A stretch of DNA of 41,458 nt from the NCBI RefSeq assembly GCF_000246945.1, contig NZ_BAEX01000020.1:1-41458 (forward strand), given 5' to 3'. A program made the translations under genes and the position numbers. Shown in pieces: positions 9,584 to 17,177 of this stretch. Under the pieces are notes generated by a model. It saw only the letters and a list, made by a program, of their open reading frames with translations, was not told the DNA's origin and made no database searches. The stretch is from Myroides injenensis M09-0166. Lineage in GTDB: Bacteria > Bacteroidota > Bacteroidia > Flavobacteriales > Flavobacteriaceae. Positions within the stretch are counted from its first letter, which is position 1. Each line of letters opens with the position of its first letter.

Positions 9584-9618
9584 AAATAGGCTATCTGAGA
9601 CAGATAGCCTATTTTTTT
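9584..9618 (+). terminator. Intrinsic terminator after sufD
   Basis: Perfect 12-bp stem (ATAGGCTATCTG / CAGATAGCCTAT) with a 3-base AGA loop, followed by a run of T. Position directly after sufD indicates the end of the sufABCD transcript. Confidence 0.9.
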
Positions 9619-9725
9619 GATTGAAAGGGATATTGAATTGGTTTTGGTATATATTGTTGTTTACTTTTATATCATGCTTTTAAAGCCTTTAAAATAGCTT
9701 ATAAGACTACTTTAAGCTTAGAGAA

Positions 9726-9765
9726 AAGAAAACCAAGCTGATTTAGGGAGGAGCTTGGTTTTCTT
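9726..9765 (+). terminator. Second, orphan hairpin in the sufD-nrdA gap
   Basis: Perfect 14-bp stem (AAGAAAACCAAGCT / AGCTTGGTTTTCTT) with a 12-base loop. The 3' arm ends in U-rich sequence (TTTTCTT), giving a terminator-like shape. It lies about 110 bases beyond the sufD terminator, so it may be a back-up terminator or the end of a short unannotated RNA. Confidence 0.5.
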
Positions 9766-10007
9766 AAAAGAAAAATTTGTTGTTTTGTTGTGCAAGTATA
9801 TATACATATATCGTACCAAAAAAATGGCACGTAGTAATTTTATGGTTAAATAGAAGTAATACTACTAAAGAAGTACATTAAATCCTTCTTTTTCATACTC
9901 TGATATTTATCAAAACTATTTTATGTTAGAATAAATTCATGTTTTTTGTGCAGTTATCTCTTTTATTGTAAAAATTATTTTTTGTGAACATTAGTATGTC
10001 TGCATAA

Positions 10008-10042
10008 AAAAAGGATTGACCATTATATGATCAATCCTTTCT
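10008..10042 (-). terminator. Intrinsic terminator after nrdA
   Basis: Stem AGGATTGA (10012-10019) / TCAATCCT (10031-10038) with an 11-base loop. A-rich on the plus-strand left side, so it has a U-tract on the minus strand after nrdA. Confidence 0.8.
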
Positions 10043-10062
10043 TCTATGAATTATAATTTAGA

Positions 10063-11757
10063 TTAAGATTCGCAACTACTGCAGGTAACTAGATTTGTTA
10101 CCATTTCTTTTGATACACTTTGACTACGTTGGTAGTAAAGAGTTTTTACTCCTAGTTTCCAAGCCTCTATCATTAAGTTATTTACTTCTTTGATAGGTAG
10201 AGCAGAAGGAATATTTAAGTTTAAGCTTTGTGCTTGATCTACATATTTTTGTCTAACTGCTGCTTGTTGGATAATTTCTAATTGACTTATTTCTTTGAAC
10301 GTTTTGAAAACTGCTTTTTCTTCGTCAGTTAATTCCTCTAATTGTTGAACACTTCCACCATTTAGCATGATGCTTCTCCATGTTTCTTCATTGTCAATTC
10401 CTTTTGATTCAAGCAATTTTGTTAGGTATTTATTTTTACGCATAAAATTACCTTTCGAAAGACCTGCTTTATAGTAATTACTGCTAAAAGGTTCGATGCC
10501 AGGAGATGTTTGTCCTAAGATAGCTGAAGAAGATGTAGTAGGAGCAATAGCCATTGTAGTGGTATTTCTTCTTCCATATCCTTTTAATACTTCAGGTTCA
10601 CCATATATTCTAGCTAATTCTTGTGTCGCTTTATCAGCCTTTGCACTAATATCTGCAAAGATTTGATTCGTTAACATTTTAGCTTGTAATCCTTCAAAAG
10701 GAATCATATTCTTTTGAAGATATGAATGCCATCCTAATACTCCTAAGCCTAAAGCTCTATGACGTTTAGCAAAGTTATTAGCTGATGACAGATAATAATT
10801 TCCTTCTGTTTTTTCAATAAATTCTTGTAGTACCGCATCTAAGAAGTAAATAGCTAATTTTACTGCTTCTGTATCTTTCCATTCATCGTATAATTCAAGA
10901 TTCATAGATGATAAACAGCAAATAAATGATTCATCATCTGAAGAAGGTAACATAATCTCAGAGCACAAATTACTAGCATTTATTCTCATGTTTTTGTCTT
11001 TGTAAACTTGTGGTTTATTCACATTTACATTATCTGAGAAAAATAGGTAAGGCATTCCTTTTTGTTGTCTGCTTTCCAATACTTTTGCCCATAAGCTTCT
11101 TTTTTCTCTATCACCATCTATCATTTCTTGCATCCAATAATCTGGTATGGATACACCGTAGAATAAGTTTTGGATGGGATTTCCAATATTTCTAATGTTT
11201 AAGAACTCTTCACAATCTGGGTGATCAATATCTAAGTAAGCTGCAAATGCACCTCTACGTACTCCTCCTTGAGATATAGTGTCCATTGCTGTATCAAAAA
11301 GTTTCATAAAACTTACTGCACCACTACTTTTACCATTATCTGTTACAGCACTTCCTCTTTCTCTTAATCCTCCAAAATAACCAGATGTACCACCACCTAT
11401 TTTCGTCTGCATAATAACTTCTCCAAGCTTATGAGTGATTCCTTCTATGCTATCAGGTATATTCACGTTGAAGCAAGAAATTGGTAGTCCTCTCTCAGTC
11501 CCCATGTTTGCCCAAATAGGAGAGCTTAAGCTCATCCAACCTCTTTCTATCATCTCTTGGAAAGACTCTTTTAATTCTGGCTTATAAAGGCGTCTTGCGG
11601 CTGCAGAAGCTATACGGTCTATTGCACCTTCAACTGTTTCTCCTTTTAATAAGTATCCTCTGTTTAAAATTTGTTCGCTTTCTGAATTTTTCCACCATAG
11701 TTTTTCACACAGGCTTGCAGTTTCATCTATTTGTAATGGTAGTGAGAAGTTATTCAT
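10063..11757 (-). CDS. nrdA: Ribonucleoside-diphosphate reductase alpha subunit (class Ia, no ATP-cone)
   Basis: The catalytic subunit that reduces ribonucleotides to deoxyribonucleotides for DNA synthesis. Key residues are visible: Cys95 (PISCFN) and Cys280 (ICCLSSMNL) as the redox pair, Cys265 in NLCSEI as the thiyl-radical cysteine with its Asn and Glu neighbours, the Tyr-Tyr of KTLYYQR for radical transfer, and the swinging C-terminal pair Cys559/Cys562 in TCSSCES. The protein has 564 residues, about 200 fewer than the E. coli enzyme. The N-terminus starts directly in the catalytic region, so the ATP-cone that senses dATP is absent. It follows nrdB by 69 bases on the same strand, forming an nrdBA operon. 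Confidence 0.96.
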   Translation of the reverse strand: MNNFSLPLQIDETASLCEKLWWKNSESEQILNRGYLLKGETVEGAIDRIASAAARRLYKPELKESFQEMIERGWMSLSSPIWANMGTERGLPISCFNVNIPDSIEGITHKLGEVIMQTKIGGGTSGYFGGLRERGSAVTDNGKSSGAVSFMKLFDTAMDTISQGGVRRGAFAAYLDIDHPDCEEFLNIRNIGNPIQNLFYGVSIPDYWMQEMIDGDREKRSLWAKVLESRQQKGMPYLFFSDNVNVNKPQVYKDKNMRINASNLCSEIMLPSSDDESFICCLSSMNLELYDEWKDTEAVKLAIYFLDAVLQEFIEKTEGNYYLSSANNFAKRHRALGLGVLGWHSYLQKNMIPFEGLQAKMLTNQIFADISAKADKATQELARIYGEPEVLKGYGRRNTTTMAIAPTTSSSAILGQTSPGIEPFSSNYYKAGLSKGNFMRKNKYLTKLLESKGIDNEETWRSIMLNGGSVQQLEELTDEEKAVFKTFKEISQLEIIQQAAVRQKYVDQAQSLNLNIPSALPIKEVNNLMIEAWKLGVKTLYYQRSQSVSKEMVTNLVTCSSCES

Positions 11758-11826
11758 ATTATTCTAATTCTTTGATCGTGTTTATTATTAAAAAAATGCT
11801 TTGTCAGTAATACTTATCGGTATTTA

Positions 11827-12804
11827 CTAGAACAAATCGTCAGCAGTAAAACTCTTATCGTGTTTTGTATAATCTACTGGTCTCTTTGCAAAGAAATCAT
11901 CTAAGCTATTTGCAAATACTTCTTCTTCAAACCAAGCCATTGGTTTATATTGTTCTTGAGTTATATTAAAGACTTTATTTAAGCCAATCTTAACCATGCT
12001 TTCATCAACTCTAAACTTCATAAAGTTTAATAAGTCTTTTTTACTAACTGTTTCAATTTCGCCAGTCTCAAAAATCCAATCTAATATTTTACTCTCAATA
12101 TCTATTGAATGAATAATAACATCATTTACATGATTAATTAATTCTTCATCAAAGAAATCTGGGAATTCTTTTCTAATAACGTTTATTATATAAATACCTG
12201 CGTTTGCATGTACTTGCTCATCTATAGAAGTCCAAGCAATAATGTTGCTCACATTTTTCATTAGACCTTTAAATCTTGTGAAAGATAGGATAATAGCAAA
12301 TTGACTAAATAATGATACATTTTCAATTAATAGAGAAAACAGAATTAACGATACTACATATTTTTTTCTGTCTGTATTATTTTGTGAGTTTTCTAAAACT
12401 TTTGATAAATAGTCTACGCGCTCTTTGATTACAGGAATGCTTAATAACTCTTCAAATTCATCGTTATAACCTAATACATCTAATAAGCGAGAATAAGCTT
12501 CTGAATGTCTAAATTCACATTCAGCAAAAGTACTTCCTAGTCCATTAAATTCTGGTTTTGGAAAGTGCTGGTATAGGTTTCCCCAGAAAGTTTTTACTGC
12601 TACTTCAATTTGTGCAATAGCTAATAGACTGTGTTTAATCGCTAATTGCTCCCCAAGCGTTAGATGCGAATGGAAGTCTTGTGTATCTGCAGTAAAATCT
12701 ACTTCACTATGTACCCAAAAAGATTTATTAATAGCATCTGTGAATTGATATATTCCTGGATATTCAAATGGTTTGTAGTTAACTCTTTTATCAAAAATAG
12801 ACAT
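11827..12804 (-). CDS. nrdB: Ribonucleoside-diphosphate reductase beta subunit (class Ia)
   Basis: The 325-residue radical-generating subunit. Metal-ligand helices are evident: Glu97-x-x-His100 (ECEFRH), Glu161 (LLIENVS) and Glu196-x-x-His199 (DEQVH). Tyr104 lies four residues after His100, the position of the tyrosyl radical in class Ia enzymes, which argues against a Tyr-less class Ic type. It starts with a normal catalytic-domain N-terminus (MSIFDKRVNYKPF) and has no N-terminal ATP-cone, unlike some Bacteroidota NrdB proteins. It is promoter-proximal in the nrdBA pair. The upstream region contains a cluster of GGATA/TATCC half-sites. Confidence 0.96.
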   Translation of the reverse strand: MSIFDKRVNYKPFEYPGIYQFTDAINKSFWVHSEVDFTADTQDFHSHLTLGEQLAIKHSLLAIAQIEVAVKTFWGNLYQHFPKPEFNGLGSTFAECEFRHSEAYSRLLDVLGYNDEFEELLSIPVIKERVDYLSKVLENSQNNTDRKKYVVSLILFSLLIENVSLFSQFAIILSFTRFKGLMKNVSNIIAWTSIDEQVHANAGIYIINVIRKEFPDFFDEELINHVNDVIIHSIDIESKILDWIFETGEIETVSKKDLLNFMKFRVDESMVKIGLNKVFNITQEQYKPMAWFEEEVFANSLDDFFAKRPVDYTKHDKSFTADDLF

Positions 12805-12921
12805 AGCAAATATTTTATTATAATTAGTATTGTGATTATTTCTTTTTCAGAAAATGGGTGAGTTTTGATACATTTTAAATTATTTAAAACTAAATAATTT
12901 AAAATAAGAATGTATTTAAAG

Positions 12922-12973
12922 GGATACAATATCCTTACTCAGGATAGCTAATTTACACTATCCAAATATGGAT
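12922..12973 (-). promoter_or_regulatory. Cluster of inverted GGATA half-sites upstream of nrdB
   Basis: Five half-sites alternate in orientation: GGATA 12922, TATCC 12930, GGATA 12942, TATCC 12959 and TGGAT 12969. Neighbouring pairs form small palindromes (GGATA-CAA-TATCC; ATCCA-AATA-TGGAT). The cluster lies 118-169 bases before the nrdB start, where a promoter or leader would be. It could be an operator array or an RNA structure. It does not match the NrdR box well. Confidence 0.35.
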
Positions 12974-13223
12974 GTCAACTTATATTTGTCAGAAATCGAA
13001 ATTAGTTATCAACAATCGTTTAATAACTTTTATTATTTTATTTTTTGTGATTATCAAGTTTATTTTCAATGCCTTGTAGTCATTGCGATATATTGAATTT
13101 TTAGTAGAGTAGTAGCTAGTTTTTTTAGGATTTATCTCATTTCGATGATTAAATATTTAGGTTATTTTTGTTGGGTTTTTGACAAATAAAATATTTGAAT
13201 ATTGAAATATACCTTGAAGTAAT

Positions 13224-13256
13224 AAAAAAAGGGTGATTAATTAAATCACCCTTTTT
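13224..13256 (-). terminator. Intrinsic terminator after hmuS
   Basis: Stem GGGTGATT (13231-13238) / AATCACCC (13244-13251), flanked by seven A on the left and five T on the right. It marks the end of the heme operon on the minus strand. Confidence 0.88.
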
Positions 13257-13263
13257 CGTTGTT

Positions 13264-14304
13264 TTATTCTATTGAAGAAACTATCTCTCTCCATGTTTCT
13301 AATTCTGGAATTCCTGGTTTTCTCTTACCAAAGAACTGTACAATTATTTCTCCCATTTCGTTAAACACTTCGATCGCTGTTACAATACCATCTTCTGTTG
13401 GTTTTCTAACAATCCATGTCTGTGCAATTTTATCCATATCTAAATGCATGTTGAAATCAGGATCTAATACATTATACCAGTTTTGATGCCACATTGTTCT
13501 TTTTACTTCTCCCGTATGAATCTGTATTAATCCCTTATTCCCTACAAATACCATGATAGGGGTTTGAAGTTCTGCAGCTTTCTCTAACATTGTTACAATA
13601 GCATCTTTGTTTATCTGTTTAGCATAATATTCATCAGGTGCTAAGCGCAAAGCTTGTGTACGCGTTAGATTATATTTTTTAAGCAAAGAAAAGAAGTCAT
13701 GAGTATCTTTTAATTCTTTCCATTCTTTTCTGAAGCTTTCTACATCAATCTCCTCATCTAATCGTTCATCAAGATTATGAAGATACACCTCTGTTGTTTC
13801 TTCTTGACTTTGATCAGGTGATTTATATTTCTCGACAAGAGCTGTAAAGGCTTCTTCATTGCTCTGTGGTACTAAATATATTTTGTGAATTGCTTCACCA
13901 TCTTTTCCGAAAAACTGTAAGCTCTTTCTAGTTTTATCTCCAGCTGGTTCAACTACTGCAAAAACTTTTTTCCAATGACTTAAGAAGATTCTTAAATCAA
14001 TATCTGGGTTGACAAATAGACCAGCATGAGATGATTTGAAATCAGGATTGCTGTATATACCTTTTCTTTCATGAACACATTCGTCATTTCTAGTTAGGGC
14101 CATTACTTTTCCAAGCGTCTCTATTTCAGATAGAATTTCTACAAATTCTGGTTTTAGTCTTGTTACTGTATCTCCTATTTGTGTAGCTAAAAGCTCCATT
14201 TCGCTGACATTTAATTCATTGGCAGCATTTCTGATTCTTAAATGTGGTTTTGATTCCTTTAAGGCATCCCAACGTTGTTTTAAGGTAAGGGCTTCTTTAC
14301 TCAT
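13264..14304 (-). CDS. hmuS: Hemin-degrading / heme-trafficking factor (HemS/HmuS family)
   Basis: A 346-residue cytoplasmic protein that receives imported heme and either delivers it or breaks it down to release iron. The family layout of two related halves is present. The first half has VMALTRNDECVHERKGIY and the HAGLFVNPDIDLRIFLSHW block. In the second half, His202 in DTHDFF lies where the family has its heme-ligating histidine, by my unaided alignment to HemS. Length is normal (about 340). It is the last gene of hmuT-U-V-S, starting 13 bases after hmuV. Function by family is firm; whether it degrades heme enzymatically cannot be read from sequence. Confidence 0.93.
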   Translation of the reverse strand: MSKEALTLKQRWDALKESKPHLRIRNAANELNVSEMELLATQIGDTVTRLKPEFVEILSEIETLGKVMALTRNDECVHERKGIYSNPDFKSSHAGLFVNPDIDLRIFLSHWKKVFAVVEPAGDKTRKSLQFFGKDGEAIHKIYLVPQSNEEAFTALVEKYKSPDQSQEETTEVYLHNLDERLDEEIDVESFRKEWKELKDTHDFFSLLKKYNLTRTQALRLAPDEYYAKQINKDAIVTMLEKAAELQTPIMVFVGNKGLIQIHTGEVKRTMWHQNWYNVLDPDFNMHLDMDKIAQTWIVRKPTEDGIVTAIEVFNEMGEIIVQFFGKRKPGIPELETWREIVSSIE

Positions 14305-14317
14305 TATATATTTTTAA

Positions 14318-15094
14318 TTAAGCGCCAAATATAATTAGCGGGTTATTATTTACTGGATTTTTAGTTACTATACAAGGAAAATTATATACAGAAGATATAA
14401 TTTCTTGTGTTAATACTTTCTCGGGTGAATCATAAATGACTTTCTTACCCTTTTCTAAAAGAAGGATTTTATCAGCATATTGAGCTGCTAAATTAAGATC
14501 GTGTATTACTACTATTGCTGTATTTCCCTTGCTTGTAAAGTCTCTAATAATATCTAGAATCCGATGTTGGTGTAATACATCTAGATTGTTTAGAGGTTCG
14601 TCTAAGAAAAGAAGTTTATTATCTACATCATTGTTTAGCTGAGATAAAACGCGTGCTAGATGAACACGTTGTTTTTCACCACCAGATAAATGATTGTATT
14701 CTCTGTGTTGTAAAGGGCATATATCAATGCATTCCATGCTTTCTTGAATAGCTTCTTTATCTTTTTCGCTTGGTATGTGATCAAAATAAGGATATCTTCC
14801 CATCATTACTACATCTTCTACATTTAGAGGAATATCGCTATTGTTGTGTTGTGAAAATTTAGCTTTGTGTTTAGGAAGTTCTCTATCACACCATTTTGTA
14901 TATTCACAAGCCTTAAGAAGAATATTGTTTCCTTTTTGGTGTAGTTCGTTTGCAAGAATACTTAGAAACGTCGATTTACCAGCCCCATTAGGACCTAATA
15001 TTGCTATGAATTCTCCATTTTCACAAGAGAAATCAATATCATTGATAATTAAAGTATCTTTTGTTTTGTAGTTTATTTTTTGTGCTTGTATCAT
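14318..15094 (-). CDS. hmuV: Heme ABC transporter ATP-binding protein
   Basis: A 258-residue ABC ATPase of the FecE/HmuV type, powering import through the HmuU permease. Walker A GPNGAGKST is at residues 34-42, the signature LSGGEKQRVHLARVL at about 137-151, and Walker B LLFLDEP at about 161-167 with the switch His in VVIHDLNLAA. The start codon lies one base after the hmuU stop, implying translational coupling. The heme substrate is assigned from the adjacent HmuS; alone it would be called an iron-chelate ATPase. Confidence 0.94.
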   Translation of the reverse strand: MIQAQKINYKTKDTLIINDIDFSCENGEFIAILGPNGAGKSTFLSILANELHQKGNNILLKACEYTKWCDRELPKHKAKFSQHNNSDIPLNVEDVVMMGRYPYFDHIPSEKDKEAIQESMECIDICPLQHREYNHLSGGEKQRVHLARVLSQLNNDVDNKLLFLDEPLNNLDVLHQHRILDIIRDFTSKGNTAIVVIHDLNLAAQYADKILLLEKGKKVIYDSPEKVLTQEIISSVYNFPCIVTKNPVNNNPLIIFGA

Positions 15095-15095
15095 T

Positions 15096-16127
15096 TTACA
15101 ATGATTTTTTAAATCGTACTAAAATAGCAATAAATACTGGAGCTCCCATTATTGAAGTTAATATTCCAATAGGTATTTCTGAAGGTGGTACAATAGTTCT
15201 ACTGATAGTATCTGCTGTCAATAAAAGTATACTTCCACAAACAGTCGATAATGGTAGAATGAAATAATAATTAGATTTAAATATTAATCGTAGGATATAA
15301 GGTACTATAAGACCGACAAAACCAATAGTTCCTGTAAAAGCAACAGCTGTTCCTACCATTAAGGCAGATAACAATACTATTCTTTTTTTGATTTTCTCTA
15401 CTGGAATACCAAGATGAGAAGCGTCGCGTTCTCCTAACATCATTGCATTAAGCGATTTTCCTTTATTGATTAATAAACAAATGGATGCAATAATAACTAT
15501 ACCTAGTATAATCACTTTATTCCATGTCGCTCCAGCTAAACTTCCCAATGTCCAAAAGGTCAAATTTCTCAATTCTTCCTCGTCTGAGATATAAGTAAGT
15601 AATCCTGTTGCAGAACCTGTTAAAGCTGTAATAGCAACACCTGATAGTAATAATATACTAACATTCGTCTTTCCATTAGTAGTTGACATTTTATAGACAA
15701 AAGTCATAGTAATCATGGCGCCTATAAAACTCATGATACTTAATAAGGAGTAGTGAACTACTTCAGGAACTACTGATTTTATGTAACTTCCTAAAACTAT
15801 AGTTACAGCAGCGAACAATACGGACCCTGCTGTAATTCCTATCAAATCTGGTGATGCTAAGGGATTTTTAAACATCCCTTGCAAACAAGTACCAGCCAAT
15901 GATAAACCAGCACCAGTAAGTATTGCCATTAATATTCGTGGTAGACGAACATCAAAGAATACATAATGGTCACTTGGATTAATGGGTTGACTGGTGAAAA
16001 GTATCTTTGTAATTGTATTTATACTTCCTTCTTCAAATTGATAAACTCCAATGAAAATCGACGCAATGGCTATAATTATTAATATCACTAATAAAGTAAT
16101 TGCGTAAAAAGAGAGTTTTTTCTGCAT
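15096..16127 (-). CDS. hmuU: Heme ABC transporter permease (FecCD family)
   Basis: A 343-residue inner-membrane permease of the FecCD/BtuC family with many hydrophobic segments spread over the whole length (about ten expected). Family hallmarks include DVRLPRILMAILTGAGLSLAG near the N-terminus, LLSGVAITALTGS in the middle, and GFVGLIVPYILRLI followed by PPSEIPIGILTSIMGAPVFIAIL at the C-terminus. It moves heme from the periplasmic binding protein into the cytoplasm with HmuV. It starts 6 bases after hmuT. Confidence 0.94.
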   Translation of the reverse strand: MQKKLSFYAITLLVILIIIAIASIFIGVYQFEEGSINTITKILFTSQPINPSDHYVFFDVRLPRILMAILTGAGLSLAGTCLQGMFKNPLASPDLIGITAGSVLFAAVTIVLGSYIKSVVPEVVHYSLLSIMSFIGAMITMTFVYKMSTTNGKTNVSILLLSGVAITALTGSATGLLTYISDEEELRNLTFWTLGSLAGATWNKVIILGIVIIASICLLINKGKSLNAMMLGERDASHLGIPVEKIKKRIVLLSALMVGTAVAFTGTIGFVGLIVPYILRLIFKSNYYFILPLSTVCGSILLLTADTISRTIVPPSEIPIGILTSIMGAPVFIAILVRFKKSL

Positions 16128-16133
16128 TTTTGA

Positions 16134-16991
16134 TTATTCTGAAAGTAATTTATTTAATTCTTTAGCTGCTTGACCTACTCTAGGACCAAAACCTCCAAGT
16201 AACTGACCATCCATAGCAATTACTTTTTTGTTTTTTCCTGCGTTAGTTTGGTTGATTCCTTCTATTTGTAGAACTCCATCAATCCCTCCCATACTTTGTA
16301 ATCCTGAAGTAAACATTAAGATATAGTCTGGATTGCTGTTAAGCAATGATTCTGGAGTTAGAGGTTTGAAATCTTTGAACTCAGTAATAGCATTTTGTCC
16401 TCCAGCTAATGCAATAACGTTATTTACTGGAGTATCGTCTCCCGCAACTAATAATGTAGATGCGCCACGAGCATAAATGAATAATACTTTAGGAGTCTTT
16501 TCAAATTTTGTAATACCTGCTAAATCTTGGTCAATTTTAGTGATTAATGCCTCGTAATTTGTATTGTTTAATGTTTGAGCGACAGCTTTAATCATTTCTT
16601 TTGTTCCATCAACAGAATATTCTTGTTTGATTAATTCTAATCTGATTCCAGAGTTTTTTAATTGTGATTTAAAGTCATCTTTAATGTCCTTATCATTTGC
16701 ATAAATGATGGTTGGTTTTAAAGACATGATACTTTCAATTGAAATCTTTGAAGTATGTCCTAAATCTTTTGTAGTTTCCTTGATGTTTTCTGGATATGTA
16801 CTTGTTACGTCCACTCCAATTATATTTTCTTGTTCTCCTAGGTCAGCTAATATTTCTGTAATAGCACCATTTAATGAGATTATTCTTTCTTTTTGAGCAT
16901 TTGTTGCCTGCTGTTCAGATGGCTGTTCTTTTTTTTGATTACAACTAACTATAGTAATTAGTAGCAGTGTAAAAGCGGCTAGTTTTTTCAT
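16134..16991 (-). CDS. hmuT: Periplasmic heme-binding lipoprotein (ABC substrate-binding protein)
   Basis: A 285-residue substrate-binding protein of the class III (BtuF/HmuT) fold. The signal sequence ends in the lipobox IVSC with Cys17, so it is a lipoprotein despite the Gram-negative setting. The N-terminal lobe begins ERIISLNGAITEILADLGEQENIIGVD, typical of the family; a long backbone helix links the lobes, and the second lobe has LNSNPDYILMF. It captures heme in the periplasm for HmuUV. It is first in the operon and has a canonical promoter with an overlapping dyad just upstream. No TonB-dependent receptor is in this window, so outer-membrane uptake must be encoded elsewhere. Confidence 0.93.
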   Translation of the reverse strand: MKKLAAFTLLLITIVSCNQKKEQPSEQQATNAQKERIISLNGAITEILADLGEQENIIGVDVTSTYPENIKETTKDLGHTSKISIESIMSLKPTIIYANDKDIKDDFKSQLKNSGIRLELIKQEYSVDGTKEMIKAVAQTLNNTNYEALITKIDQDLAGITKFEKTPKVLFIYARGASTLLVAGDDTPVNNVIALAGGQNAITEFKDFKPLTPESLLNSNPDYILMFTSGLQSMGGIDGVLQIEGINQTNAGKNKKVIAMDGQLLGGFGPRVGQAAKELNKLLSE

Positions 16992-17013
16992 TTTTCCTCT
17001 AATTTGAATTAAA

Positions 17014-17056
17014 TCTAAATTATCGCAAATTTAGAATCTTTTTGATGCGTTACAAA
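17014..17056 (-). promoter_or_regulatory. hmuT promoter with overlapping dyad operator candidate
   Basis: On the minus strand, TTTG (17056-17053), 19 bases, then TAAATTTG (17033-17026) is a textbook Bacteroidota promoter. A dyad TCTAAATT-N6-AATTTAGA (17014-17021 / 17028-17035) overlaps the -7 element, and another ATTTAGA half-site is at 17061-17067. A repressor bound here would block RNA polymerase. Iron-dependent repression (Fur or a functional equivalent) is an inference from the heme-uptake genes it would control. Confidence 0.65.
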
Positions 17057-17084
17057 ACATATTTAGATTAATTTTAAATTAATA

Positions 17085-17119
17085 TTTGGTGGGCAAAAGT
17101 ATACGAATCCGTATCTTTG
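17085..17119 (+). promoter_or_regulatory. Promoter for the sufS operon
   Basis: TTTG (17085-17088), 23 bases, then TATCTTTG (17112-17119), 58 bases before the sufS ATG. It is divergent from the hmuT promoter, with only about 50 bases between the two -7 elements. Confidence 0.7.
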
Positions 17120-17177
17120 CTTTTAAATTTGTTTGTTTTATTTCAAAACAAGGTTTTAATTTCTAAAGAGAAGTAAT

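Larger units (their letters stand above)
9552..10062. other. 511-bp gene-free region between sufD and nrdA
   Basis: A convergent intergenic region. It contains the sufD terminator, the orphan hairpin at 9726-9765 and the nrdA terminator at 10008-10042. The rest (about 9770-10005) is AT-rich and I see no gene or clear promoter in it. Confidence 0.7.
12805..13263. other. 459-bp region between nrdB and hmuS
   Basis: It holds the nrdB upstream region with the GGATA cluster and the hmuS terminator at 13224-13256. I found no canonical TAnnTTTG element for nrdB here. Short frames at 12664-12861 and 12699-12929 overlap nrdB and have no gene-like features. Confidence 0.65.

Noticed and set aside
12950-12975. 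NrdR boxes upstream of nrdB
   Set aside because: ACACTATCC resembles half a box, but the expected pair of spaced palindromic boxes is absent.
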